Source: Armatimonadota bacterium
GTDB lineage: Bacteria; Armatimonadota; Fimbriimonadia; Fimbriimonadales; Fimbriimonadaceae
Length of the DNA: 64,000 nt
NCBI GenBank assembly: GCA_025360125.1
Contig: JANYCU010000011.1
Location: 1 to 64,000 of the forward strand
Reading direction: 5' to 3'
A program made the translations under genes and the position numbers. Shown here piece by piece: positions 41,801 through 51,600 of the stretch. Position 1 is the first letter of the stretch. Each line of letters begins with the position of its first letter. Under the pieces are notes generated by a model. That model was not told the DNA's origin and did no database searches. It worked only from the letters and a program-made list of their open reading frames with translations.

Positions 41801-42499
41801 TTAGTTGGCACCTGCCGCGCCACCGTTGGCACTGCCCTTGTTACCCCCACCAGCTGGTGGATTGTTCGGTGTGCCGTTGTTTCCTCCGCCTGGAGCGGAG
41901 CTTTGGCTAGGGAATCCAATTTCCAATCGAACTTCAACTTCTCTTGGAGCCCGGTTGCTTCCTACTCGGTGCAAAATTGCTCGATTTTGGTCGATTGAAA
42001 TAACTTTCCAATCTGTACCAGGGAGCATTTGACCCGGTCGAACAATCGTGGATGTATTTCCTTGCTCTAGGATTGCGAGAACAGAGTCCCCAATGAGGAT
42101 TCCCGACAATCTTCGGTAAGGCTGTGGCTCAACTGGTTCAACTTGCGGAAGAGTATCGGGCGGAAGCTCGTACAATTCGCCAATCTGACCACCATCAAGA
42201 ACAATCTTTTCAGCAGCTTGCTGCCGATCGAATGCGGCTTCATCTGCGTTCAGCGCAAATGGATTTTTCCGATGACCATAGCTTGCGGTTCGTGAAATAT
42301 AAGGAAGGTAGCGACCTGGGTCTTGACTCTTCGTAATATCCTTTTGGACGCCAGCCGCTGCAGTAGGAATATATTCCTTGGTTTGCTTTCCAGGCACAGG
42401 CTCGGTCGTAGCGATTTGCTTATTCGGGTCAGCACATCCTACCATTCCGATAGCGGTCGCTAAGCCGATGAGCAACATGGTTTTGTTTTGTGCTTTCAT
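41801..42499 (-). CDS. pilP: PilP-like pilus assembly lipoprotein
   Basis: This 232-residue lipoprotein (signal ending IGMVGC, lipidated Cys) has the PilP plan: an extended disordered N-terminal part with the block RKNPFALN, then a compact beta domain (YRRLSGILIGDSVLAILEQGNTSTIVRPGQMLPGTDWKVISID in outline) that in PilP contacts the secretin, then a Gly/Asn/Pro-rich tail. The start overlaps the pilO stop as TAATG. Position in pilM-N-O-P-Q supports the call; the sequence itself is divergent. Confidence 0.8.
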   Translation of the reverse strand: MKAQNKTMLLIGLATAIGMVGCADPNKQIATTEPVPGKQTKEYIPTAAAGVQKDITKSQDPGRYLPYISRTASYGHRKNPFALNADEAAFDRQQAAEKIVLDGGQIGELYELPPDTLPQVEPVEPQPYRRLSGILIGDSVLAILEQGNTSTIVRPGQMLPGTDWKVISIDQNRAILHRVGSNRAPREVEVRLEIGFPSQSSAPGGGNNGTPNNPPAGGGNKGSANGGAAGAN

Positions 42500-43287
42500 T
42501 AGTTACTTCCCACGCCTCCTTTTGAAGGACCTCTGCCAGCTTGGCCTGGACCACCCGGACCACCACCTGGGGCAGATCCAGCGGCTGCGGCGGCGGCGGC
42601 ACCAGTTGGTGCGGGGCCAAACATTCCGTCATACCGAATGTATCCGACAATTGATAAATTGTATGTTCCGGTCAGCTGGGGAGCCGTACCTTGAACTTGA
42701 AGTCCATGAGCAACTGCCAGATAGTGAGGGAATCGCTCCCATGATCGGACATTTTTCATGATCTGGTCGTACGTTCCGGTAACCGTAACTTGTCCGAGGT
42801 CGTGAATGACGACCGGGAACGGTACGGCGGGAAAGTTGTAGTATGAAGCAAGAATTGAGTTTGGCTCTTCTTGATCGGTCACTCCGGGAACCTTTGGCCC
42901 AACAACCTTTACTCCGCCAACCTTCAGCTGATTATTAACTGCGGTTTGAATGCTGTTTCGGAATCGCTTTGTATCGAGCAAGAGCTGGTATCGGTTTACG
43001 TTGATATTGAATCCACCTGCGGCCGTGTTGTTATTTGGAGTTCGGGCTGCGACGATTGGAACCCAAGCAGCTTCAGCAGCTTTGACCATTTCGATCGCGG
43101 AATTCTTCTTTTTAACCGCAAGCCACAGCTTATTGGCTTCAGAGTACAGCAAGTTAGCTTGCGTTACATTGTAAGTAGCTTCGTCTTGATTGGGAAGCCA
43201 AAACTTAATGAGCCCCAAGGCTAGAAAGATTGCTGAAAACGAAAGGGCAACGAGCCAAATTGTTCGAGGATAGAGTGTTCTAAACAT
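42499..43287 (-). CDS. pilO: PilO-like pilus assembly protein
   Basis: This 262-residue protein has one membrane helix near the N-terminus (TIWLVALSFSAIFLALGLIKFW), a helical region (about 40-80) and a ferredoxin-like periplasmic domain ending VVIHDLGQVTVTGTYDQIMKNVRSWERFPHYLAV, a PilO-type strand pattern. An Ala/Gly/Pro-rich tail follows, beginning about residue 225 (TGAAAAAAAGSAPGGG). It overlaps pilN by one base and pilP by one. PilN and PilO form the inner-membrane alignment complex. Assignment rests on order as much as on sequence. Confidence 0.82.
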   Translation of the reverse strand: MFRTLYPRTIWLVALSFSAIFLALGLIKFWLPNQDEATYNVTQANLLYSEANKLWLAVKKKNSAIEMVKAAEAAWVPIVAARTPNNNTAAGGFNINVNRYQLLLDTKRFRNSIQTAVNNQLKVGGVKVVGPKVPGVTDQEEPNSILASYYNFPAVPFPVVIHDLGQVTVTGTYDQIMKNVRSWERFPHYLAVAHGLQVQGTAPQLTGTYNLSIVGYIRYDGMFGPAPTGAAAAAAAGSAPGGGPGGPGQAGRGPSKGGVGSN

Positions 43288-44111
43288 TAGTTACCCCCCG
43301 CCTTGTTCGAAGCCGGAAGACCTTGCGCTGGGGCCGCACCTGCTAGCGACTTGATTGTTGCTTGCGGATTTGGCGTTTGAATATTTCTTGGCAATGTCAC
43401 AGTGACGTTAATCACGGATTCGCCTGGTCTTGCATCCTTTTGAGTTCCAGGCTCCAAGGTGCCGAAATTTCCTGCATTGAGGAATCCGGTTGGGGATGAC
43501 TCAGATTGGAAATATGTCAATCGATCTAGCGCATCGTCAGGAATTGGCGCTTTGCTTTCTTTTCGCGGTCGGCCAGCTTGGTCGATAAGAGTCAGGGCTG
43601 GAACGATAACATCGTCGCCTTGATATCCCGCTCGAGAAACTGTCAGGGCTCCAGGAATTCGGAGCAGTGCAAGCATCAAGTCCGCATATTGCTGAGCGCT
43701 CTTTACGGTGCCCGTCATATTCACCGAACAACCTTGAGCTCCGAGCGGAGTTGCTCCGAGCGAGGTGATTCGGAAAAATCCAGGGATGTAAGGCTTTACG
43801 AAGTCAAACAGATCAGGATAGAGCCGGTTAGCTCCCGTCATCGAGCTTGCCAATGATGTATTGACTACGAGCTGTCGAACAGCAGGCTTGGCCATCATGT
43901 TGTCGGCTTCGGTTGCAATATCAACTGCTCGCTGATACATTGGCTGAGCCTTTGCTACTGATTCCTTTGCCGTTGTGACACGTGCCCATGATTCATTAGC
44001 CATCCAGAATGCTGCAACGATTGATGCGATCAGCACAATCGAGCCACCAACGAACGCACGTTTAGCGCGACCGGTGGTATCGACGATTTTAGGTAGAAGA
44101 TTTAGTTTCAC
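43287..44111 (-). CDS. pilN: PilN-like pilus assembly protein
   Basis: This 274-residue protein begins MKLNLLPKIVDTTGRAKR, the conserved cytoplasmic INLLP-type tail by which PilN docks on PilM. A membrane helix (FVGGSIVLIASIVAAFWMA) and a helical plus ferredoxin-like periplasmic part follow (SLGATPLGAQGCSVNMTGTVKSAQQYADLMLALLRIPG in outline). The C-terminal third is extended and Pro/Ala-rich. It starts 9 bases after pilM. Confidence 0.87.
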   Translation of the reverse strand: MKLNLLPKIVDTTGRAKRAFVGGSIVLIASIVAAFWMANESWARVTTAKESVAKAQPMYQRAVDIATEADNMMAKPAVRQLVVNTSLASSMTGANRLYPDLFDFVKPYIPGFFRITSLGATPLGAQGCSVNMTGTVKSAQQYADLMLALLRIPGALTVSRAGYQGDDVIVPALTLIDQAGRPRKESKAPIPDDALDRLTYFQSESSPTGFLNAGNFGTLEPGTQKDARPGESVINVTVTLPRNIQTPNPQATIKSLAGAAPAQGLPASNKAGGN

Positions 44112-44120
44112 TGTGTTCCC

Positions 44121-45449
44121 TCAATCGAACAAGATGTGCAGGCCATTTCCAACTGCAATTGTGAGTTGTTCGCGATACTCGTTGACATAATCCATTCCGA
44201 CTTTTTTGGAGGAGAATCCAAGATTCTTCATCGGATCGTAGTTCTCGCACTTTATGTCGAGTGATCGTTGTACGTAAGCCGAAAGACCTTTCAACTTCGA
44301 TCCACCTCCACAAAGAACGATTCTTGATACCGTTCCTCCCCGACCATTATAATAATCTATAGATCGTCTTAATTCTGCAACTAAATCGTCAAGAATTCCC
44401 TGAACTGCAGAAAAAACTTGATCGGACGGCACGCTGTTCGCTACTGGAGCGGCAGCCATTGCCATCGTTTCATTAGCTGGAGCAGGAGTTGCATTTGACG
44501 AAGCGAATGGATCGTTCGTGTACGATTGACTTCCGCCGTCGGGCTCGACTGGCATTCCCGTTACGGGGTCCAACTCAGGCATTGCGTCCATTGCAGCGGT
44601 CGCATTAACGTCTGGCCCGCCTGCCTGGTAAGGAGCGTCCATTGATTGAGTAGCCCCAGAAACGCTGAATGGATCGAATGACGAACCACCCGTAGTTGCG
44701 TTGGCTGGAATCTCGAAGGAGTTGAGCTTGTACGTCTCGGCTTCGGAAACACCTGTTTGCATTGCGTCAGCAATTGCTCGAGTGACCATTTCACCGCCGC
44801 CGGGTACTGGGCGGGGCAGAACGAGATTGTTATGCTCGTAAACGTTGATAGAGGTCGTAGAATGGCCAATATCGACGATTACGACACCATTCTCTTTCGC
44901 GAACTCTGGATTGCTTATTGCCATCGAGCGTGCGACGCTGAGAGGAGCCACATCAATCGCGACGGCTTTCTTGCCAGCGCGCTTAACGCAATCCATAATG
45001 GCTTCAATGGCGGACATCGGTGCCATTGCCATCACCACATCCATGTTGGCCGAATTTGGATCGGCACTTGGGAGGACTTTGTAGTCCGACATGATGTTGG
45101 TTTCTGCAAACGGAATGTTCTTATTAATTTCCCATTCCATATGCGATTTCAATTCTTTATCCGGATCCATGCGAGGGACTTCAACCACTCGAACGAGGAC
45201 CGAATGTTGTCCGGCAATGGTAACGACCGCTGCGGAAGATGAAACTCCCACTTGAGCCATGATCTGCTTGAGGGCAGCTCCAACCGCTTCACTATTGTAG
45301 ACACCGCTATAGTCAACAGCACCTTCGGGTGTTGCGATAACGCCAACGGCTGATACCGTGGCACTTCCGCCTGAAGCTTTCACTTCACACACTTTTATGC
45401 TGTGACTCCCGATGTCGATTCCGAGAACACTACTGAGCTTACTAGCCAT
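44121..45449 (-). CDS. pilM: Type IV pilus actin-like ATPase PilM
   Basis: This 442-residue cytoplasmic FtsA/actin-like protein links PilN to the pilus machine. It has the phosphate-1 loop VLGIDIGSHSIKVCEV, the SHM domain region with VRVVEVPRMDPDKELKSHMEWE, the phosphate-2 loop VVIVDIGHSTTSINVYE and the adenosine motif IVLCGGGSKLKGL. It is about 90 residues longer than usual because of a Ser/Ala/Pro/Asn-rich insertion at about 250-345. It is the first gene of the leftward pil-aro operon, behind a strong promoter. Confidence 0.93.
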   Translation of the reverse strand: MASKLSSVLGIDIGSHSIKVCEVKASGGSATVSAVGVIATPEGAVDYSGVYNSEAVGAALKQIMAQVGVSSSAAVVTIAGQHSVLVRVVEVPRMDPDKELKSHMEWEINKNIPFAETNIMSDYKVLPSADPNSANMDVVMAMAPMSAIEAIMDCVKRAGKKAVAIDVAPLSVARSMAISNPEFAKENGVVIVDIGHSTTSINVYEHNNLVLPRPVPGGGEMVTRAIADAMQTGVSEAETYKLNSFEIPANATTGGSSFDPFSVSGATQSMDAPYQAGGPDVNATAAMDAMPELDPVTGMPVEPDGGSQSYTNDPFASSNATPAPANETMAMAAAPVANSVPSDQVFSAVQGILDDLVAELRRSIDYYNGRGGTVSRIVLCGGGSKLKGLSAYVQRSLDIKCENYDPMKNLGFSSKKVGMDYVNEYREQLTIAVGNGLHILFD

Positions 45450-45481
45450 AGACGCAAAACCTGCCGCTGCAGAGGCGACTC

Positions 45482-45511
45482 ATAGTATCATTCTCCGCTA
45501 ACTTCTGTCAA
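45482..45511 (-). promoter_or_regulatory. Sigma-70-type promoter of the pilM operon
   Basis: On the leftward strand, TTGACA (45506-45511) and TACTAT (45482-45487) are separated by 18 bases, a near-consensus pair. Transcription would start near 45475, giving a leader of about 26 bases before the pilM ATG. Confidence 0.7.
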
Positions 45512-45573
45512 CGTCAAAAAAAACTATTCGCAACAACTCTACTGACCCGTGGATTTTACACTAACCAATCAAA

Positions 45574-45600
45574 AAAGCCCTAGCAATTTGCTAGGGCTTT
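45574..45600 (-). terminator. Terminator at the end of the giant pilin-like operon
   Basis: Perfect 11-base arms AAAGCCCTAGC/GCTAGGGCTTT with a 5-base loop are followed on the leftward strand by TTTTTT. It lies just after the stop of the 2348-residue protein gene and before the pilM promoter. Confidence 0.92.
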
Positions 45601-45621
45601 CTCGTTTTTTTTAGTTCAATG

Positions 45622-48600
45622 TCAATTTGGTGGCAGAACTGGGATGATCTTTCGGGCCACAGTCTCCATAAACACGCTTGGAGCGCCGTTTCTGGTGCTT
45701 GACCACATCATCCAAATCATGCCTCTTCGATTGGACAGGGAGCCTACAGGATCGAGGAACATGTACAGGTTGCTCTCGTTGACCGGGTTCTCCATGGTGA
45801 TGAAGCTCTCGGCGGTTTCGCCAACGAAGGTTACTGGACGGGTTACATCGACTGGCGGAACTATTCCACCGCCGTTGAGTTGTATTCGGATGGATCTGTC
45901 TTCATCGAATCGAGTGAAGTAGATTCTGCCCGCAGCCGGATCGATTTGGTACGATCCGGTGTTTCCGGAGATCGTGATCCCTTCGGCCAAAGTACCATCT
46001 GGGTTGGTCAGGATGGACCTTCCAACCCGAATTCCGAGTCGGAAGGTTGACATAACTGGTCGTGATGTTTGTCCACCAGAAGTTGCGCTACGCACTGCTG
46101 ACATGACAAGTCGATCGGCGAATGTGTTTGCACTCGTCGGCACCTCGTCCACTCCGGAAGGCGTCTTCCAGAACGCATAGTTCACGCTATTATTGGACGA
46201 CTCCAATCGACGATCGAACGCGAGAGATGGACTGGTATAGCCAGAGATTCCCGTTTCCGAAATTCGGAGGAATGTCGGAGTGTATGTTACTTGCAGCTGA
46301 GCCGACTTCGGCAAAGCTGATCCAGTGAACTTGATCGTTCCCAGGTCTGGATCGATCATGACCCTTCCACCAAAGATGGTCGAGGCGGTTTCGAGTTTCG
46401 TTTGTCGGTCAGCGATCGGTGCGCTTGTCAAGATCGATGAACCGTTAGCGGTGACATCAAATTGACCGTTCCAACCACTTCCTCGAACTCGGAATGAACC
46501 GAATCGAGAATCGTAGACCGCGTTTTCGACAATTCGCGTTCCAGGTACGACCGGCAAACCAACAGGATTGATTTGACCGAACGTTCGATAGTTGAAGTTT
46601 GCGTCCAAGCGAGCCAAGAAGACTTCGCTCACTCCGCTACTTCGCAATCGACCCGTGAAGGTCAGGTTGTATTCGGTCGAAGGCACTCCATTCAGTTGAA
46701 CTGACCGCAGGGTAACGGCAGGGTTTGAAACGGATTCGAATCCGGCTCCGAACTGTAGCATTTGTGGAATCTGGAATCCGGTTGCAGCATTGAACGTGGT
46801 CACATAGACTGACCAGATTCCGTTGCTGAACGCAGGATAGAAGATCGTCACGTTATTACCGTCTTGCACGATCGTTGGTCTGCCTTTGAGTGAGAACGGA
46901 TCTGCGTCGAGAACATAATTTGTTCCGGCGGCACCACCGACATTCACTGCAGAAAGAATGATTCGCGAATCATCGACGATTCCTGCGTTAGTTTGTCGTT
47001 TGGCGGTACCTGTGAAGCAGATAAAGTTCTGCGCTTCGACTCCTCCAGCCATGTCTTTGTCTCCGTTTGTTGACCAGACAGGGTTGCCATAGGTTACGTC
47101 ACCGGTGAGCGTTCCTCCAATATTTGTTGGGGTTGCTACACCGTTCGTAAGATTCGGCAAGAATATGTTGGCATCTGGCACGCTTGGCAACGAATACATG
47201 TTTCGGAACCATCGTTGATTGGCAGGGTCATCAGGCGAGAACTTATTCAAGTCTCGAATTTGTGAATCCTGTCCTCTTGAGTCGGCGGCGCCGAGGACGT
47301 TTCCTGGGAGCACGCTCAAGAAGATGCGCATGTTTCGGTTGTTTGGATTCGTGTTTCCAGCGGCAGGATATGGATCTGGTCGGTTGGACGAGAAAGCCAT
47401 AACCACGTTACCGTTGGTTGTTCGTAGTCCCGAAGGTTGAATATCGGTCCATTGAGCTGGGTGCGATGGATCAACAATGTTGCCTTCGTGGAATCCGGCC
47501 GACGTGTAGTCACTTCGACCACCAGTCAACTGGGTTTCTTTAACATTGAACGTCAAGGTAAAGGTTGGATCGCTAAATGATTCGTACGGAATGACCGTCG
47601 AGTTTGCACCATAGCGGAGCGACAGGCTTTCGTCGTTAGCAATACCGAGTCCGGTTCCACCCGTGTCTTCGATCAATCTCATGAGTTGAGAGTATCGACC
47701 GACCGGGGTTCCCCATGGCGGTGTTACGCTAATCGTAGGCGTCAAGTTTGCGTTTCCGGCAATCAGCGGGAATCCTGCTCCAGGAATGTTTGAGTTCAAT
47801 CGTGAAGTTGGGTTGATGACAATTTGTCGTCCGATGGAGTCACCGACCCTTGGCTTTTGGGCAAAGACCGGGTTGAAACCAGGGGCGAATTCGGGAGCAA
47901 ATGTGCTGCCTAAGGTCGAATGGACGTCAGCGGCGGAATCGATCCAGACATCGGCGTTGTTGCCACCCGAAAGGACCTGCCATGGCCAGTAAAGGCCACC
48001 CGTCACATCATAGGTTCCCTTTGCGACTCGGACATTCCAAAGATTTACGTTGCCTTCGTTGAAAGCGGTAAACGGTTTAAACATCTTTGCGTATTCGGGT
48101 CCGTATGGGTTGAAGAATGTGGCTGGTGACAACGCTCTATAAGGGAACGTTGGGCTGTAGGTCAATCTCGCATCGTATCCAGCGCCACCAGCCAATGATC
48201 CGAGGTCGACGTTTGGAGTTCCGATGACAATCTTCTCGTCGGGTGAGACGGCCGCACCAAGGTTGAAGGTTCGATAGGCTTCTCTTGTACTGCCTCCGAA
48301 GCTTCCGCTTTGGTCGCTGTCTACGTAGACGGTGAATCGTCCGGTGTATCCAGCTTCCCAGAAGGCTGACTTCTGGTTTGGTATCGAGATCGCACCGCTG
48401 TTCGCAGGTTGATACTTCGGTACTTCCACTTGGAACTGGAAGACGGTTGGAACAAGGTTTCGCGTATTTGCATTGAGCTCATCGACGTAGCCGACGCCAG
48501 TGTTTGTTACAGGTCCCTTGAGGGAGACTGCGCTAAAGACTGGATTCTCGACGTTGCCATTTGGTTCCTTCGTTACCTTAACTTGCTCTCTTTGAATATC

Positions 48601-51600
48601 GCCATAGTCGAATGACGTATTCGGGAAGTTGCCGGGGAGGTCTTCGAAGTTGCCGAGGAGTCCGCCGATTCCGGGGACTAGTCCAAACGGTTTGTAGATT
48701 GCCGCGGTTCCACCTTGCCATCGCAGATCTTTTCGATCAACTTTGACGAGGTCGAGTCCTCGGCCTTCTCCACGCAAGAGCGTGATGAGGCTTCGGTCGA
48801 TTAGGTTAACATTGACTTTCTTCGATGTGCCATGGGCAGCCGTTCCAACCGAGATTCCGAAGAGATCTCCTCGGATGTTTAAGTTACCTAGCGAGGTAAC
48901 CGTAACGTTTCGTGAACCGTTAGGGAGTGCGTCTTCTCTCGTAGGATCGATCGTATCGCCCATTTGAGATGCCGGGTCAGTTCGGAATGCAGCTTCAACC
49001 GAAATTCCGATTGGGTTCGCGACTTTATAATCCAATTGCGTGAGCTGTGGATTAAGCGTGATCGATTGTTGAGTATTGGTGTTGTTGACCGCACTCGTTC
49101 GAATTTGGACTCGAATCGTACCTGGACCTGGCGTGTGCGACGTTCCACCACCCGCAGTCAGCGGAATGGCGAAGATCGCGTAGCCGCCGTCTGGGTCGGC
49201 TGATGTTTTGTCAGCGAACACTCGGGCTTCGGCAACGACTGGGCGTCCTGCTCGGCCTGCGGTTGTAACCGTGGCTTCGACCACTGGAGGTGCGACATCG
49301 TTTCCGCTGGTATCTTGCGTGGTGAACGGGAAGTTGTAGGCGATCAGATAGATCGTTTCGCCCCATTCGAATGCTGCACCGTGGGTGCTTCGGAATGGCG
49401 GTTTCACCTTACCGTATGGTTTGGTATAGACTCCAGCAGCATTGATGACGGTCGCGTAGTTTTCGGTTCCAGTGATGGATCCGGTTAAGGTTTGCCGAAG
49501 GTCTGAGAATCCTTGTCGACTAAGATACGCAACTTCGCAGGTGCGATAGCTGTCGTAATTTGGATCATTGTCGGGAATCGTTTCGTTACCTGGGCCGTTT
49601 TCACCAACACCAAGGTTCGAACCAGCATTCGCTTGATCAGACCAAGCCAACAGGTAGCCGTTGGTTGAAGCACCAAAGAGCCATTTGTTGGAAATTGTCA
49701 TGGATGACTTAATTGGAGCGCCCATTTCGTAGCCCCACGCTGTTCGGTTGCCAAATCGGGTTTCTTCGCCAAGTCGGGCGAAGAGCGCGGCAAATCGTCC
49801 CCCTTCGGTTGGAACCATGATCACGGGATAGTTACCATATACGCCGAGCGGACTATAGGTAGTCATTTCGGTGTACATCAGGGAGCCTTCGCCACCTGAT
49901 TGAAGTTCCTGGGTTCGCCAGATGGTGTCGCCAGTTGCTGCATTGATTGCATAAACGCAACCGTTTTCGTTCATGGCGAAAACTGTGTTAGGCATTGCAG
50001 GAGAGCCGGATGGCAAGCTGTTAAGTTGAGCTGCGCTTACGTAACAAGCGCCACTGAACCAATCCAATTGATCTGGCGGTGTTACTCCGTTCGGGTCAAC
50101 ATAGGTGTCCGTGATTGAGTTATTTGGGGTTCCCCAAATTGGTGCACCAGTGGTTGCATTGAGGGCCATGAACCGGGCTGGATTGTCGTCTTCGTGCTTG
50201 GTTCCGAAAAAGACTCGATTGTTCGTAACATCCAAGACTGGGGAGCCAACGATTGCAGGCAATGTTGTTACGTTTGCGGCTGGATATTGCCAAATAACGT
50301 TTGTTTTGAGTTGATTTCCAGTTGTGTATGTGAAGTCACCTTGGGCATTAAGGCAGAAGACTCTTCCTTGCTCGGTTGCAACAATGACAACATCGGTTGG
50401 CGTGCCCGAGATCACAAGATTCGCGGAAATAACCGTACTTACGGCGCCCAATTGGCTTGGCTGCGGTGTGGTTGCCGGGAATGTTTCTGGATAAGTCCAT
50501 CGTCGGAATGTTGTTCCCTTTCCGCCAGCAAAGTCTCCTCGACCTTCCATCGCGATGTTATAGACTCGTCCGTTTTTACTACCAACGATGAGGTAGTCGA
50601 GCGCAGTTGGTCCACCTGGAGTAGTGACGGTCATTCGTTGAACGACTGCGGTACTTAGGTCGAAGTCGGTCGCCATTTGAGCTTGCAACGTGTCGTTCAG
50701 TCCGTCGAATTTTTGGAAAACTCCGAGCAAGTTAGGGTCGGTAGCATCTTGGCCTGGTTGAAGATTAGGATCGTTTACGTTATCGGTAGAGCTTGGGTAG
50801 GTCCAATAGCAAGTAGTGGTTCCGTCGCCGTTGCCAGTTGCGTCAACGCAGTGAATTCGACCTCTCTCGTCGGCGATGAGGACGACGTTTGTGTCGATAG
50901 GAGCGGCACCAGAAGCATGTCGAACTTTTGCGGTTGCATGGACTGGAGTTGATGTGATCTTGGTTCCTTCGGAGCCGACGAATCTAAATTGATCGACGTA
51001 GATGGACTTTCCTGCGTCTGCAGCAAGCCAAGTTCCGTTCTCCATTCGGATCGTTAACGCACCTGCTCCTGCCATCGCATGGACATAGCGTCGGTTTCCA
51101 ATCTGTTTCCAGCCCGGAGTGCTCATATCCATCGTAAATCGGCCCGCCGAAACACCGCCTTCGAAGACTTCGTATTGGGCTGCTTGCGCATACTGAACCG
51201 GAGGAGCGACAACATCGCCGCCAACATACATGAAGACCTGGTATGAACCGTCCGCAATATCAGTCTGTGGATCGACCGTGACGTTTTCGGTCGTAGCGTT
51301 GGCTGGTGACGGTACAAAATTCGCCGCAGTCTTCAGATAGGTTCCGCCCCGAGCATTTGGATTGTCAACTGCAGTCGAGAAGCCAGGAGTTGGCGTGACT
51401 CTAACGTTGCCATCATCGAATGAGAGCGTTGCGGGTCCATCTTCGGATGGGCTGTATCGCCATCGTTCGTTGCCCGTATTGTAATCAAAGCTTCGCACTG
51501 TACCGTTTTCGACGGTTGTTGGCTTGGCTCTGAAGTTGGTTGATGCCACGGTTGGCATCGTTGTCGGATCGACTAAGTTTTCGTTTCGTCCGCCAGTTAC

